Source: a bacterium (GTDB lineage: Bacteria > Bdellovibrionota_C > UBA2361 > RFPC01). Taken from it: 64,000 nt of DNA. The notes beneath the pieces are model-generated. The model did not search any database. It had not been told where the DNA came from and was given only the letters and a program-made list of their open reading frames with translations. The position numbers and the translations under genes are program-made. Shown piece by piece: positions 1 through 9,756 of the stretch (within the stretch, counting starts at the first letter, position 1; each line of letters starts with the position of its first letter). The DNA is taken from NCBI GenBank assembly GCA_030428205.1, contig JAUIBK010000003.1:62001-126000 (forward strand), in the 5' to 3' direction.

Positions 1-928
1 GAGAACCTGCATAAGATGCGCCAACAGCAGCACAGCACGCTGCAATCTCATCCTCGGCTTGCAGAGTAATAGCCCCAAAATTCTTATGTCTTGAAACTTC
101 GTGTAGGATATCACTTGCTGGCGTAATCGGATAACCAGAATAGAAAACTCTCGTACCAGAGAGCTCTCCAGCAGCAATAAGTCCAAAAGCTATACCTTGA
201 TTCCCTGTAATATTTCGGTACGTTCCCTTTGGGAGTCTCGCTTTCGGGACATCAAATGTTTCAGCGATTACTTCTGAAGCTTCAGCAAATGCCTGACCAG
301 CACGAAGAGCCTTCATGTTCGCTTCAATGACAAGGGGCGCTTTCACAAACTTAGCTTCAATCCACCGTTTCGTATCTTCAATATTTCGAGAATACATATG
401 GCAGATAACCCCAAGTGCAAAAAAATTCTTGCACTTCTCAAGCGAGCTCTTTGGGAGATCCACCTCTTCGAGAGCCTCAAAAGTAAGATCGGTGATGGCA
501 ACCGAAACAAGGTTGTATTTGGTTGAAAGCTCCTCGTCTTCCAACGGATTACTCTCGTAATCTACTTTCTGAAGGTTTCTTTCAGTAAACGCATCAGAGT
601 TACAAATAAGAGTACCATTTTGTTTAAGATCAGAGAGATTCGCGCGTAGCGCAGCAGGATTCATGGCCACAAGAACGTCAAGCTCATCTCCAGCAGTGTA
701 AATCTCATCAGATCCAAAATGAATTTGAAACGCGCTCACCCCTCCAATCGTACCAGCCGGTGCTCGAATCTCAGCAGGAAAATCCGGCTTTGTCGCGAGA
801 TCGTTTCCGGCTCTTGCTGTTTCGTGGGTAAAACGCGCACCAGTTAGTTGCATTCCGTCACCTGAATCACCAGCAAAGCGAATAGCAACAGAGCGCAGAG
901 GAGAAGTCGTTGTAGTTTGAGAAGACAT
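1..928 (-). CDS. korA: 2-oxoacid:ferredoxin oxidoreductase, alpha subunit with fused gamma domain (partial)
   Basis: The gene runs off the left edge, so only the first 309 codons are visible. Such enzymes oxidatively decarboxylate a 2-oxoacid (commonly 2-oxoglutarate) to acyl-CoA and reduce ferredoxin. The N-terminal part carries the gamma-domain signature RFAGDSGDGMQLTG (about residues 18-31). Later come YPITPASDILHE and LQAEDEIAACCAAVGASYAG, typical of the pyrimidine-binding alpha domain. This gamma-alpha fusion is the usual form of KorA-type subunits. The ATG at 928 gives the N-terminus MSSQTTTTSPLRSVAIRFAG. The beta subunit would be expected beyond the left edge. Substrate specificity cannot be fixed from this fragment. 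Confidence 0.88.
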   Translation of the reverse strand, partial: MSSQTTTTSPLRSVAIRFAGDSGDGMQLTGARFTHETARAGNDLATKPDFPAEIRAPAGTIGGVSAFQIHFGSDEIYTAGDELDVLVAMNPAALRANLSDLKQNGTLICNSDAFTERNLQKVDYESNPLEDEELSTKYNLVSVAITDLTFEALEEVDLPKSSLEKCKNFFALGVICHMYSRNIEDTKRWIEAKFVKAPLVIEANMKALRAGQAFAEASEVIAETFDVPKARLPKGTYRNITGNQGIAFGLIAAGELSGTRVFYSGYPITPASDILHEVSRHKNFGAITLQAEDEIAACCAAVGASYAGS

Positions 929-980
929 AAAAATGTTTACACCAGAGGCCGTTCCAAAAGGCCCACAATTGAACAATGCA

Positions 981-999
981 CAAAAAAGTGCGAAGCACT
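981..999 (-). terminator. Possible intrinsic terminator after the response-regulator gene
   Basis: Read on the minus strand, a short hairpin AGTGC-TTC-GCACT (987-999) is followed by a run of five or six T (981-986). It lies between the stop of the receiver gene at 1092 and the korA start at 928, so it could separate the two transcripts. The stem is only 5 bp, so this is weak. I see nothing else convincing in 929-1091. Confidence 0.4.
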
Positions 1000-1091
1000 G
1001 TGGAACGCACAATATAACGTATATTCTGATGAGAACGCTACGTCAGGAGCAAGAAAAAAGTCAAACGAGCTAAGCCGCGACGGAGAAAAGA

Positions 1092-1520
1092 CTAGCCTTC
1101 CTTGGAAGCGGACTGGAGTTGAATATCTGTAATGAGTCCAAGCTCATGAAGTTTACCGAGGAGCTCTTCTCGGTCGATAGGCTTAGTCAGGTATGCCTCG
1201 CACCCCTCTCGAAAAGCGCTTAGGATGCTCTCTTTATCGTCTCGACCAGTAGTCATAATAACCTTTACACCTTCAAGACCACCAATGCCAACGGCCTCCT
1301 CCTTCTCTCTGACCTTCTTGAGGACCTCATGGCCGTCCATTTCTGGCATGACGACATCGAGGCAGATTAAAGTATACGGGGCCTCATTGGAATGCGCTTC
1401 GTCAAAAGCAGCGAGCGCCTCTTGGCCATTTACAGCTACGTCACACTCAAAAAAGTTACCGAGAATCTTTTGCACAATTTTTCTACTTGCAAAATCATCT
1501 TCTACAACAAGCGCCCTCAT
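1092..1520 (-). CDS. Single-domain response regulator (CheY-like)
   Basis: A 142-residue protein that is a receiver domain only. The acidic pair is E7-D8-D9 (VVEDD), the phospho-acceptor is D55 (ICLDVVMPEMDG), the switch Thr is in VIMTTGRDD and the Lys in LTKPID. The ATG at 1520 is chosen over an upstream in-frame ATG at 1559 because it starts right at the receiver fold and has a GGGAGA ribosome-binding site. It follows the UbiB-like gene with an 11-bp gap, so they are probably co-transcribed. With no output domain it should act by protein contact, as CheY does, possibly under one of the CheA kinases in this window. The partner is unknown. Confidence 0.88.
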   Translation of the reverse strand: MRALVVEDDFASRKIVQKILGNFFECDVAVNGQEALAAFDEAHSNEAPYTLICLDVVMPEMDGHEVLKKVREKEEAVGIGGLEGVKVIMTTGRDDKESILSAFREGCEAYLTKPIDREELLGKLHELGLITDIQLQSASKEG

Positions 1521-1531
1521 TCTTTTTCTCC

Positions 1532-3073
1532 CTATACGTCTTGTGAATCTGTCAACCAAATTCGAATCTCTCGGCCCCCTTCCTCAGATTGGAAAAGATC
1601 ACCTGGAGGATAATTCTTTGCCACAGCCTCGTCTACAATCTCTTGTACAGATATACCCCTCTCAACCAAGCGGCTTTTTACCTCTGGAGGCATCACTTCA
1701 TCAAGGTGACGCATCGAGCGTCCAGGAAACGTAAGCTGTACTTTTGCTTTCCCCGCTTCGGTTACTCGAATACGGAGAAAGCGATCAAACCGCTCCAGCT
1801 CCTGCTCAGAAGGAAGCTCAAACGAAGACTCTCCTAGAGTATCAAAGACTCGAGAGAGCTCCAACTTCCAATTGAGATCCACATCAAGAACACGAAGATA
1901 CTGGATTAAGCCAGAAAGCGCACGGATGAAAAGAATCAAAGTAGGAGGACCTGCGAACCGAAAATTCCAGCGATTCTCCCCTAAAGCTTGTTCAATACGA
2001 GAAGCAAGCTCCCACTGAGCAAGCGGAAATGGCCCGTTATTATACCAAAAAGGAGCAAGGAGTGCTGCCGTTACCTCTCGCAAACCTTTTATCAAGGGAA
2101 AGAGAAGCGCTGAATCAAAGCCTAAGAGGATATAGGCCCGAAAGAGCTCTTCATCGGTTGCTTCATTTCCATTTTTTAGGAGAAACAGTAGACCCGTTCT
2201 CTCTCTCGGAGACAACTCTTTCACACAACCAAAGTCAAAAACACCTAGCTTGATCTGCCCGCCATCTCTGACCAATCGGTAGTTTCCACTATGAGGGTCT
2301 CCGTGCACCTCTCCCCAAAGAAGCCAAGAACGGAGAAAGAATCTTAGAAAGTAAGTAGCAATAAGATCCTTATCCCCTTGCCCCCAGCTAGAGTACTCCG
2401 AAAACCGTTCTCCTTCTATCCAGTCCATTACCAACACTTTCTCTCGGCACCATTTGCTATATGGAAAGGGGATAACAAACTCAGGATAAGGTTGAGCAAG
2501 TCGATGAAAACGCTCTAAGGTATTTGCTTCACGTAGATAGTCGAGTTCATGAATGAGACTTTGGCGAAGCTCATTTCGATAACCATTAAGGTCAAATCCT
2601 TCGTGGCGCTTCGTAAGGGGACTTGCGAGCAAACCTAACGCTTTCAAATCAGCCTCAAGAGACTCTTTCATATTTGGATACTGTACTTTTACCGCAACCG
2701 TCTCTCCGCTCTGTAACTGTGCTTTATGAACTTGTCCAAGTGATGCCGCCATTCCTTCTTCAGACAGAGAAGAAAAGACTCTCTGTGTTGGGGAGCCGTA
2801 GGCTAATTCAAGCCACTCTTTGATCGTATCAAAAGATTCTGCGTTCCTTTGAGACTCAGTAAGCTCCATAAATCGCTCATTGTCACTTGCAAGCTCACCA
2901 AGGCTGAGAATTTGTCCAACTTTTTGTGGTAACCCTCTGAGAGAAGCCATATTCATAACGATGTTTTGAAGCGCTTGCTCTTGGGCCCCTCCTTCAAGTC
3001 GGCGAGCTCGGCCAAGGGAAACTCCTAGTTTGCCGAGCTTTGCTGCTCTAATGAAGTGTTGGTAAAGCGACAT
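1532..3073 (-). CDS. UbiB/ABC1/AarF family atypical kinase-like protein
   Basis: About 513 residues. The family signatures are present: the KxGQ motif (LPQKVGQILS, about residue 59), the Ala-rich loop (MAASLGQVHKA), the lysine strand (VAVKVQYP), the catalytic loop HGDPHSGNYRL and the metal-binding DFG (VFDFGCVKEL). Known members (UbiB, COQ8) support biosynthesis or distribution of isoprenoid lipids such as ubiquinone and act as ATPases rather than ordinary protein kinases. There is no strong C-terminal membrane hairpin, unlike E. coli UbiB. The ATG at 3073 (MSLYQHFIRAAK) is preferred over an ATG nine codons upstream because it begins the conserved region. It precedes the receiver gene in the same direction. 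Substrate is not deducible. Confidence 0.87.
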   Translation of the reverse strand: MSLYQHFIRAAKLGKLGVSLGRARRLEGGAQEQALQNIVMNMASLRGLPQKVGQILSLGELASDNERFMELTESQRNAESFDTIKEWLELAYGSPTQRVFSSLSEEGMAASLGQVHKAQLQSGETVAVKVQYPNMKESLEADLKALGLLASPLTKRHEGFDLNGYRNELRQSLIHELDYLREANTLERFHRLAQPYPEFVIPFPYSKWCREKVLVMDWIEGERFSEYSSWGQGDKDLIATYFLRFFLRSWLLWGEVHGDPHSGNYRLVRDGGQIKLGVFDFGCVKELSPRERTGLLFLLKNGNEATDEELFRAYILLGFDSALLFPLIKGLREVTAALLAPFWYNNGPFPLAQWELASRIEQALGENRWNFRFAGPPTLILFIRALSGLIQYLRVLDVDLNWKLELSRVFDTLGESSFELPSEQELERFDRFLRIRVTEAGKAKVQLTFPGRSMRHLDEVMPPEVKSRLVERGISVQEIVDEAVAKNYPPGDLFQSEEGGREIRIWLTDSQDV

Positions 3074-3265
3074 AAATAGCCCTTTTGAGATCTTGCCCAC
3101 TTAGGATGCGAAAAACTACGTGGAATTTCCATGAAGGTACCTGAATCTTTCCACCTCTTGTCACCTTCTCATTGATGTAGGAAGTAATTTGGCCTAAATA
3201 TAAATTCAGGGTACTATCAGTTCTTCCTTGAGCCCATATTGACTGCAACTACTAGGTGTTTTTCC

Positions 3266-3652
3266 ATGAGCGAGATTCCTGAAGAAGTTAAAATATTCCT
3301 CGTTGAAGCTTACGAAAACCTTGATCAGGTAGAGCAAGATCTCGTTGATCTCGAAAAGGCCCCCTCTGACAGTGAGCTCATTAATAGTGTTTTTCGAGCC
3401 ATACATACAATCAAAGGAAATAGTGGCTTTCTCGCTTTTAATAAGCTCGAGGAACTCTGCCATAAAGGCGAAACACTCCTTGATCAACTTCGTAATGGGA
3501 CGAAACAATTCTCACCACAGATCACCAACGTACTTCTCGCTATGATAGATGCCATTCGGACAATTTTAGAGAGTGTTGAGGGCACTGGCCAAGAGGGCGA
3601 CTCAGATACTTCCGAGGTAGTCACCAACCTCTCTGCACTCATAGACTCATAA
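3266..3652 (+). CDS. Stand-alone HPt (CheA P1-type) phosphotransfer protein
   Basis: A 128-residue protein consisting of one histidine phosphotransfer domain with the motif IHTIKGNSGF. The phospho-acceptor is H47, the same position as H47 of the CheA at 3953, and the first 50 residues of the two align without gaps, so they are paralogous. No dimerisation, ATPase or CheW domain follows. It sits 300 bp upstream of cheA in the same direction. A plausible role, by inference, is as a phosphoryl relay or sink for CheA and the receivers of the cluster. The start at 3266 (MSEIPEEV) has a short AGGTG upstream and removes a poor N-terminal extension. Confidence 0.85.
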   Translation: MSEIPEEVKIFLVEAYENLDQVEQDLVDLEKAPSDSELINSVFRAIHTIKGNSGFLAFNKLEELCHKGETLLDQLRNGTKQFSPQITNVLLAMIDAIRTILESVEGTGQEGDSDTSEVVTNLSALIDS

Positions 3653-3952
3653 CTCCCTGTCCCAGCACTAGGCAATTTTTGCCCTCTTCCGCTCTCTCTC
3701 GGTTTTTCGACACCCACTCAAGTATTTACCGATCTTGTAGTAATATCCCTTAAGTCATTCTTTCATTTTTTCGATAGACCCACATAGGAGGATCGGAACT
3801 GAAGGGAAGACTTATCACATATCCAGTATCGGGAAGTTTTCATTCTTTCGTCCGCACCCTAGCTTCGCAGTACAACAAGCAGATGATCGCTTAAAAGAAT
3901 TTTTGAGCTGTTCATCATAAACAATAATCGTAACAAGTGAGCACAGTGCCTC
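3653..3952. other. 300-bp gap before cheA
   Basis: This stretch between the HPt gene and cheA has no credible reading frame. An AGGAGGATCGG purine tract near 3788 resembles a ribosome-binding site but no start codon with a sustained frame follows. I find no clear sigma70, sigma54 or sigma28 promoter. It probably holds the cheA promoter and leader. Confidence 0.5.
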
Positions 3953-6900
3953 ATGTCATTTGATAACGAACTCATATCTGAGTTTATTATTGAAAGTTTA
4001 GAAGGGCTCGATCGACTCGACGAAGAGCTCCTCAAACTTGAGAACAACCCGACAGATACGGGTACGATTAATAGTATCTTCCGTATTGTTCATACGATTA
4101 AAGGCACCTGCGGATTTCTCGATTTTAAAATCCTCGAATCAATCAGTCACAAAGGTGAAAACCTTCTCGATAGCCTCCGTGCAGGAAGAGTTGGATTCTC
4201 AACTGAAATTGCCACTTCCCTACTCAATCTTGGAGATGCACTACGAAGCATCCTAGGAACAATTGAAGAAACCGGCTCAGAAGGCGACGAGCTCTACGAA
4301 GAGTTAGTAAACACTCTTATCGCATTAAACGATCCGAATGCTACGCCAAAGGAAAGTGCGCAAGAGGAACAACCTGCTCCTCAGGCAGAAGAGCCTCCTC
4401 AAGAGGAAGAAACCGTTCAAGCTGCCACACAAGAAAGTTCTCCCTCCGAGGAACACGCCACAGAGGAGGAACCGTCACCTGGGGTTGAAGAGCAAAGCGA
4501 AGAGGTCAATCAACTCCTTGCAGACATCAATAAAGGACTTGATAAGCACCGGAGCGGGGATGCTGCAGTATCTCCAACAGAAGATAGCGCAGATGGAGAG
4601 TCTTCAGAGGACCTTTTAGCGAACCTCTTCGACGGGGATGCTTCAGCAGAAGAGGACACAGACGAAAGCTCAAGTGAATCACAAGCTGACTCAACGGATA
4701 TAGAACAGCTCCTTGCACAAGGACAAGCAGAACAAGCGACTCAAGAAGGTGACTCTGAAAACGAATCAACAGAAACCGAAGAGACTCCTCTTGAAGCAGC
4801 CTCAGAAGAAGCAGACATCACAAATCACGATCTCATCGCTGAGGTACTTGGTGATAGCTCCATTCCTTGGGCTGGAGGAGAGCCCGAAACGGCGGAAGAA
4901 GCCTCAACGCCTCAAGAAGCTCAACAAAAAGAGGTTCAGGAAGCAAAAGCAGAGCAAGAGCAAGAGCAAGAGCAAGAGCAAGAGCAAGAGCAAGAGCAAG
5001 AGCAAGAGCAAGAATCTCTATCAAGTGATGAACCAGGACAACAAGAAAGCAAGCCACCAAGCGAGGAAGAAACAGTTACTGTTGAAGCGAAGAGAGAAGA
5101 GCCATCACAGAAAGAAGTTGTCGAACCACAGGCATCTGCTCAACCAGAAACACCTGCAGCTCAGCCCACCCCGACACCAGAACCAAAGAGTACCGCACCA
5201 GAACCAAAGAGTACCGCTATGTCTCAATCAGCACCTGTCGATCAAGCCGCTCAGAAGCTCGTTAAAAGCGAAAATGCTCCACTTTCAAAGAGCAGTATCG
5301 CCGACTCCTCCCTACGTGTTGACGTTGAGCTCCTGGACTCGCTGATGAACCTCGTCGGAGAGCTCGTGCTTGCGCGCAACCAAATCTTACAGTTTACAAA
5401 GATGAACAGTGAAACAAATGCAAATTTCACAAATACATGCCAAAGACTCAACCTCATTACTTCAGAACTTCAAGAAGGAGTGATGAAGACACGCATGCAA
5501 CCAATTGCAAACGTCTGGAATAAGTTCCCGAGAATTATTCGAGACATTGCACGGGCATGCGGAAAAGAAATTAAGCTTGAAATGGAAGGTAAAGATACAG
5601 ACCTTGATAAGACCATTCTTGAGGCAATAAAAGATCCATTGACCCACATTGTACGAAATGCAGCAGACCACGGCATTGAAACACCTGATGTTCGTGAAGA
5701 GAATGGAAAACCACGTGAGGGCACTCTTCTCCTCAGCGCTTTTCACGAAGGTGGACATGTCATCATTGAAATCGTTGATAACGGCGCAGGGCTCAACACT
5801 GAGCGTATCAAAGAGAAAGCAATTGAAAAGGGCGTTGTATCATCAGAAAAAGCAGCACGAATGTCTGAGCAAGATCTTCAGCGACTCATTTTTGCACCAG
5901 GATTTTCTACTGCCGAACAAGTCACAAACATATCGGGACGTGGCGTAGGAATGGATGTTGTACGCTCCAATATCGAGAAAATAGGCGGAAGCGTTGACAT
6001 TCAAAGTCAACTCGGAGTTGGCACAACACTCAAAATCAAGATTCCACTAACGCTAGCTATTGTTCCAGCCCTCATGGTGTCTACCGCGGATCAACGCTTT
6101 GCTATCCCTCAAGTTAGCTTACTTGAGTTACTCCGTATTGAAGGGGATAAAATAGACACACAGATCGAAGAAATCCATGGTTCTCTCTTTTATCGTCTTC
6201 GGGGAGATCTCCTTCCCCTCGTGTACCTCTCCCATGAACTACAGATGGAGCACTATACGCGGGAAGACGAACAAGAAAAAAAGAAAGATAGAGCTATCAA
6301 CGTAGTCGTTGTTAAAGCTGACGAGAAAGAATTTGGACTCGTGGTTGATGTCGTCCACGATACTGAAGAGATCGTGGTCAAACCACTTGGACGACAGCTC
6401 AAGAACATAGAGGTTTTCGCCGGTGCAACCATTTTGGGAGACGGAAAGGTTGCCCTCATTCTCGACATTCTCGGAATTGGAAAGAAGGCACATGTGATCA
6501 ATGATGTGAACGACTCAAGTGATCACACAGATGAGCTCACCGACGAGGAGCACGGAAACGACGATCGAGAATCGCTCCTTCTTGTACGTATAGGAGAAAG
6601 TCAAAGACTTGCGATTCCACTTGTAAAGGTCGATCGACTGGAGGAATTTACCGGCTCTGCTATTGAACAGGCCAGCGGGCGTATGGTGGTTCAATATCGA
6701 GGTGGAATCCTTCCTCTCATCAACCTCTCAAGTTTCTTCAACAGAGAGGAAAAACAGCAACACATTTACGCAGACGACGATCTTGTTAACGTTATTGTCT
6801 TTCGGTGTGGCGAACGTGCTGTCGGTTTTATCGTAGGACAGATTCTCGACATTGTTTACGAATCACTCAACATCCAGTACAGCCAAGGAAAAGAGGGAGT

Positions 6901-7021
6901 CCTTGGCTCAGCCGTCGTGCAAGAGAAAATCACCGATGTACTCGATTCGAACGCAGTTCTTCAGATGCTTGAACCACAATTACTTGAAGACACTCAATCT
7001 CAACACCAAGGAGCACAGTGA
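3953..7021 (+). CDS. cheA: Chemotaxis histidine kinase CheA with long acidic linker and two CheW-like domains
   Basis: A 1022-residue kinase. Domain order: HPt/P1 (residues 1-110, phospho-His H47 in IVHTIKG); a very long Glu/Gln/Pro/Ser-rich linker (about 125-445) with a ten-fold Glu-Gln repeat; P3 dimerisation (about 450-530, VELLDSLMNLVGELVLARNQ); HATPase (about 535-700, N box VRNAADHG near 569, VDNGAGLN near 608, SGRGVGMD near 660); then two CheW-like domains (about 715-850 and 870-1005). The linker is far longer than in E. coli CheA, and the second CheW-like domain is an extra scaffold. No separate CheY-binding P2 domain is evident. The ATG at 3953 lacks a strong ribosome-binding site. 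It heads the cluster and overlaps cheW by one base. Confidence 0.95.
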   Translation: MSFDNELISEFIIESLEGLDRLDEELLKLENNPTDTGTINSIFRIVHTIKGTCGFLDFKILESISHKGENLLDSLRAGRVGFSTEIATSLLNLGDALRSILGTIEETGSEGDELYEELVNTLIALNDPNATPKESAQEEQPAPQAEEPPQEEETVQAATQESSPSEEHATEEEPSPGVEEQSEEVNQLLADINKGLDKHRSGDAAVSPTEDSADGESSEDLLANLFDGDASAEEDTDESSSESQADSTDIEQLLAQGQAEQATQEGDSENESTETEETPLEAASEEADITNHDLIAEVLGDSSIPWAGGEPETAEEASTPQEAQQKEVQEAKAEQEQEQEQEQEQEQEQEQEQESLSSDEPGQQESKPPSEEETVTVEAKREEPSQKEVVEPQASAQPETPAAQPTPTPEPKSTAPEPKSTAMSQSAPVDQAAQKLVKSENAPLSKSSIADSSLRVDVELLDSLMNLVGELVLARNQILQFTKMNSETNANFTNTCQRLNLITSELQEGVMKTRMQPIANVWNKFPRIIRDIARACGKEIKLEMEGKDTDLDKTILEAIKDPLTHIVRNAADHGIETPDVREENGKPREGTLLLSAFHEGGHVIIEIVDNGAGLNTERIKEKAIEKGVVSSEKAARMSEQDLQRLIFAPGFSTAEQVTNISGRGVGMDVVRSNIEKIGGSVDIQSQLGVGTTLKIKIPLTLAIVPALMVSTADQRFAIPQVSLLELLRIEGDKIDTQIEEIHGSLFYRLRGDLLPLVYLSHELQMEHYTREDEQEKKKDRAINVVVVKADEKEFGLVVDVVHDTEEIVVKPLGRQLKNIEVFAGATILGDGKVALILDILGIGKKAHVINDVNDSSDHTDELTDEEHGNDDRESLLLVRIGESQRLAIPLVKVDRLEEFTGSAIEQASGRMVVQYRGGILPLINLSSFFNREEKQQHIYADDDLVNVIVFRCGERAVGFIVGQILDIVYESLNIQYSQGKEGVLGSAVVQEKITDVLDSNAVLQMLEPQLLEDTQSQHQGAQ
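4951..5013 (+). repeat. Hexanucleotide tandem repeat coding for Glu-Gln repeats in cheA
   Basis: Ten perfect copies of AGAGCA (4951-5010) encode alternating Glu and Gln in the CheA linker. The unit is six bases, so slippage would change linker length without breaking the frame. A second short duplication (PEPKSTA twice, about 5179-5218) lies further down the same linker. Confidence 0.9.
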
Positions 7022-7515
7022 TGCAAAGCGAAGAAACAGTAATGACATCGACAGAAGACAGTGGGCGTGATAGCTCGACACACCTTCAAGCTCAATTTGC
7101 CACCTTTCTTGTTGGCGATCTGCTCTTTGGTGTCGACGTAATGCAAGTACAAGAAATAATTCGATATCAAGAAATGACTCCCGTTCCACAATCATCCCCG
7201 ATGATTGAAGGACTTATTAATTTACGTGGTCAAATCATCACAGCGATAGATATGCGCCGACGACTCGGCCTTGAAGAACGTGACGCGGATCATCTTCCAA
7301 TGAATGTCGTCGTACGACACGAAGATGAGGTTATCAGTTTACTTGTCGACGAAATTGGAGATGTGCTCGAAGTCAGCGCATCCCAATTTGAACAAACACC
7401 AGACACCATCGAGGCGCGCTCACGAGAACTCGTCGAAGGTGTCTATAAGCTCGACGGTAAACTACTACTCGTGCTCGATTGCGCACGGGCAACAGATGTT
7501 GAGGTCGTAGAGTAA
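7021..7515 (+). CDS. cheW: Chemotaxis coupling protein CheW
   Basis: A 164-residue protein with a single CheW/SH3-like fold from about residue 25 (FATFLVGDLLFGVDVMQVQEI) to the end, including LINLRGQIITAIDMRRRLG, the family hallmark. It links the receptor at 7558 to CheA. The ATG at 7021 overlaps the cheA stop by one base (TGATG) and is preceded by AAGGAG at a good distance; a GTG one codon earlier is also possible. Translation is probably coupled to cheA. Confidence 0.95.
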   Translation: MQSEETVMTSTEDSGRDSSTHLQAQFATFLVGDLLFGVDVMQVQEIIRYQEMTPVPQSSPMIEGLINLRGQIITAIDMRRRLGLEERDADHLPMNVVVRHEDEVISLLVDEIGDVLEVSASQFEQTPDTIEARSRELVEGVYKLDGKLLLVLDCARATDVEVVE

Positions 7516-7557
7516 TACATTTTTCAACTTTCTTCGGGAACCTAAAGGAGATTCACC

Positions 7558-9684
7558 ATGGCAAACGGACAGTCAGTAAACGGCACAACACAAGACATGA
7601 GCACAACATCGCACAGCGACGATGCTGCTTGGGTTATGCTTGATAACACTCCAGTCAATATTATGGCGGCGGATAAGGATCTTGTTATTACGTATATCAA
7701 TCCTGCTTCACGCAAAACACTCGAGTATCTTGCGCAATACCTACCCGTGCCAGTAGACAAAGTGGTTGGTTCAAGTGTTGATATCTTTCATAAGGATCCA
7801 TCAGTTCAAAGGAAAATCTTGAACGATCCGAGCAACCTTCCGTATGAGGTGAATATTCAACTTGGACCTGAGACAGCACGCCTACTTGCTTCTCCTCGTT
7901 TTGACCAAAGCGGCGAATACGTTGGTCCTATGGTTACATGGGAAGTAATCACTGAGAAGCTTAAGCTTGAGCAAAAGCAAACAGAACTTCAAGCACTTGT
8001 TGAGAACGCTCCAGTGAACATCATGATGGCGGACAAAGATTTGAACATCACTTATGTAAACCCTGCTTCTATCAAGACGCTTGAAACCCTTGCTCAATAT
8101 CTTCCTGTTACAGTCGACAAAGTGCTTGGCTCAAATGTTGATATCTTTCACAAAGATCCTTCAGTTCAACGTAAGATTTTAACAGATCCCGCTAACCTAC
8201 CGTATCGCTCCAACATTCAAATTGGGCCTGAAACAGCCGATCTTCTTGCTTCGCCAATTTATGACGCAGCAGGTGAATATATTGGACCAATGGTAACGTG
8301 GGAAGTCATTACCGAAAAAATCAAGCTCGAAGAACAACAAACACGTCTCCAAGCACTCGTTGAAAATGCTCCAGTAAACATCATGATGGCAGATAGAGAT
8401 CTGAACATTAACTATCTCAACCCTGCATCAACGAAAACACTTCGCACTCTCGCACAATATCTGCCAATACCGGTAGAGAAGGTGCTAGGTTCAAATGTTG
8501 ATATCTTCCACAAGAATCCTGCTCACCAACGCCAGATCTTAAACGATCCTGCAAATCTCCCATACCAAGCAAATATACAGCTTGGGCCCGAGACAGCTTC
8601 TCTCCTTGCAAGCCCCATTTTCGATAATGACGGAAATTACATTGGGCCTATGGTAACTTGGGAGGTGATTACTGAAAAACTCAGACTCGAACAGGAAAGC
8701 TCAGAACGCCAAAAACGTGAGCAAGAAGCTGCAGCTGAACTTCGCGAAAAAGTTGATAACATTCTTGGCGTAGTCAATGCTGCGGCCGAAGGAGATCTCA
8801 CACAAGAGATTTCGGTCACTGGAGAAGACTCAATTGGTCAGATGGGAGAAGGATTAAACCGATTCTTCGACGATCTTCGTCAAAGCATGGGTCAAATCAG
8901 AGACAATGCCCAAAACCTCGCAGCGTCCTCTGAAGAGCTAACAGCTGTCAGTGAGACTATGGCAACAAATGCTGATGAGACCTCTCAACAGTCGAACGTT
9001 GTATCAGCGGCTGCTGAAGAAGTGAGTAAAAACGTTCAAACAGTTGCTACCGGAACGGAAGAGATGACGGCGAGCATTCGCGAGATCGCAACAAATGCAA
9101 ACGAAGCTGCGAAAGTGGCAACAAACGCTGTTGAGCTTACTCAGAGCACAAACGAAGTTGTTGGTCAGCTTGGAGCAAGCAGCACCGAGATCGGAAACGT
9201 TATCAAAGTGATTACTTCTATTGCGGAACAAACAAACCTTCTTGCTTTGAACGCCACTATTGAGGCTGCTCGAGCTGGCGAAGCTGGAAAAGGATTTGCT
9301 GTTGTTGCTAACGAAGTAAAAGAGCTCGCAAAAGAAACAGCAAAAGCAACTGAAGACATCAGTCAGAAGATTGCTGCGATTCAAACTGATGCCTCAAGCG
9401 CGGTTGAAGCGATTGCTGAAATCAGCGACACCATCAATAACATCAACGACATTTCGAACACCATCGCAAGTGCCGTTGAAGAACAAACAGCAACAACGAA
9501 TGAGATGAGCCGAAACGTTACGGAAGCCGCACGCGGAAGTAACGAAATCACGGAAAACATCGCAAGCGTTGCTCAAGCTGCTTCAAGTACAAACGAAGGA
9601 GCAAGCAATACAAAAGAAGCTTCTGGCGAACTTTCGCGCATGGCCTCTGAACTTCAATCGCTTGTTTCACGCTTTAAGCTTTAG
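7558..9684 (+). CDS. Soluble methyl-accepting chemotaxis protein with three near-identical PAS domains
   Basis: A 708-residue receptor with no signal peptide or membrane segment, so it should be cytoplasmic. Three PAS domains follow with an exact 120-residue period (the PVNIM motif begins near residues 31, 151 and 271), each ending [12 protein letters not shown] and joined by short Leu/Glu/Gln coiled coils. A HAMP-like stretch (about 390-445, [13 protein letters not shown]) leads to the MCP signalling domain, whose hairpin tip [20 protein letters not shown] (about 560-580) is the CheA/CheW contact site. There is no C-terminal NWETF-like tether for CheR or CheB. The ribosome-binding site AAAGGAGATTCACC precedes the ATG. 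The PAS ligand (redox, heme, flavin or small molecule) cannot be told from sequence. Confidence 0.94.
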   Translation: MANGQSVNGTTQDMSTTSHSDDAAWVMLDNTPVNIMAADKDLVITYINPASRKTLEYLAQYLPVPVDKVVGSSVDIFHKDPSVQRKILNDPSNLPYEVNIQLGPETARLLASPRFDQSGEYVGPMVTWEVITEKLKLEQKQTELQALVENAPVNIMMADKDLNITYVNPASIKTLETLAQYLPVTVDKVLGSNVDIFHKDPSVQRKILTDPANLPYRSNIQIGPETADLLASPIYDAAGEYIGPMVTWEVITEKIKLEEQQTRLQALVENAPVNIMMADRDLNINYLNPASTKTLRTLAQYLPIPVEKVLGSNVDIFHKNPAHQRQILNDPANLPYQANIQLGPETASLLASPIFDNDGNYIGPMVTWEVITEKLRLEQESSERQKREQEAAAELREKVDNILGVVNAAAEGDLTQEISVTGEDSIGQMGEGLNRFFDDLRQSMGQIRDNAQNLAASSEELTAVSETMATNADETSQQSNVVSAAAEEVSKNVQTVATGTEEMTASIREIATNANEAAKVATNAVELTQSTNEVVGQLGASSTEIGNVIKVITSIAEQTNLLALNATIEAARAGEAGKGFAVVANEVKELAKETAKATEDISQKIAAIQTDASSAVEAIAEISDTINNINDISNTIASAVEEQTATTNEMSRNVTEAARGSNEITENIASVAQAASSTNEGASNTKEASGELSRMASELQSLVSRFKL
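7645..8698 (+). repeat. Triplicated PAS-coding unit, 360-bp period
   Basis: Three consecutive units start near 7645, 8005 and 8365. They share short blocks such as GTTGATATCTTTCA and GGACCAATGGTAACNTGGGA-type ends. The 360-bp spacing is constant while third codon positions have diverged, so the array arose by duplication but is not recent. Confidence 0.9.
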
Positions 9685-9697
9685 AATGAGAAAGAGA

Positions 9698-9729
9698 CGA
9701 GCAGGGAGAGCTTCTCCCTGCTCGCTTTT
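9698..9729 (+). terminator. Intrinsic terminator between the receptor gene and cheY
   Basis: A perfect 12-bp stem (CGAGCAGGGAGA with TCTCCCTGCTCG, 3-base loop) is followed by CTTTT. It begins 14 bases after the receptor stop. It could end the cheA-cheW-receptor transcript or attenuate reading into cheY and the genes behind it. Confidence 0.72.
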
Positions 9730-9756
9730 GAATGACTCCCGAAAGAGGATTGAATT

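Noticed and set aside
4713-5345. A 210-residue Lys/Gln-rich frame inside cheA
   Set aside because: It is the +1 frame of the repetitive Glu/Gln linker; the repeat keeps all frames open.
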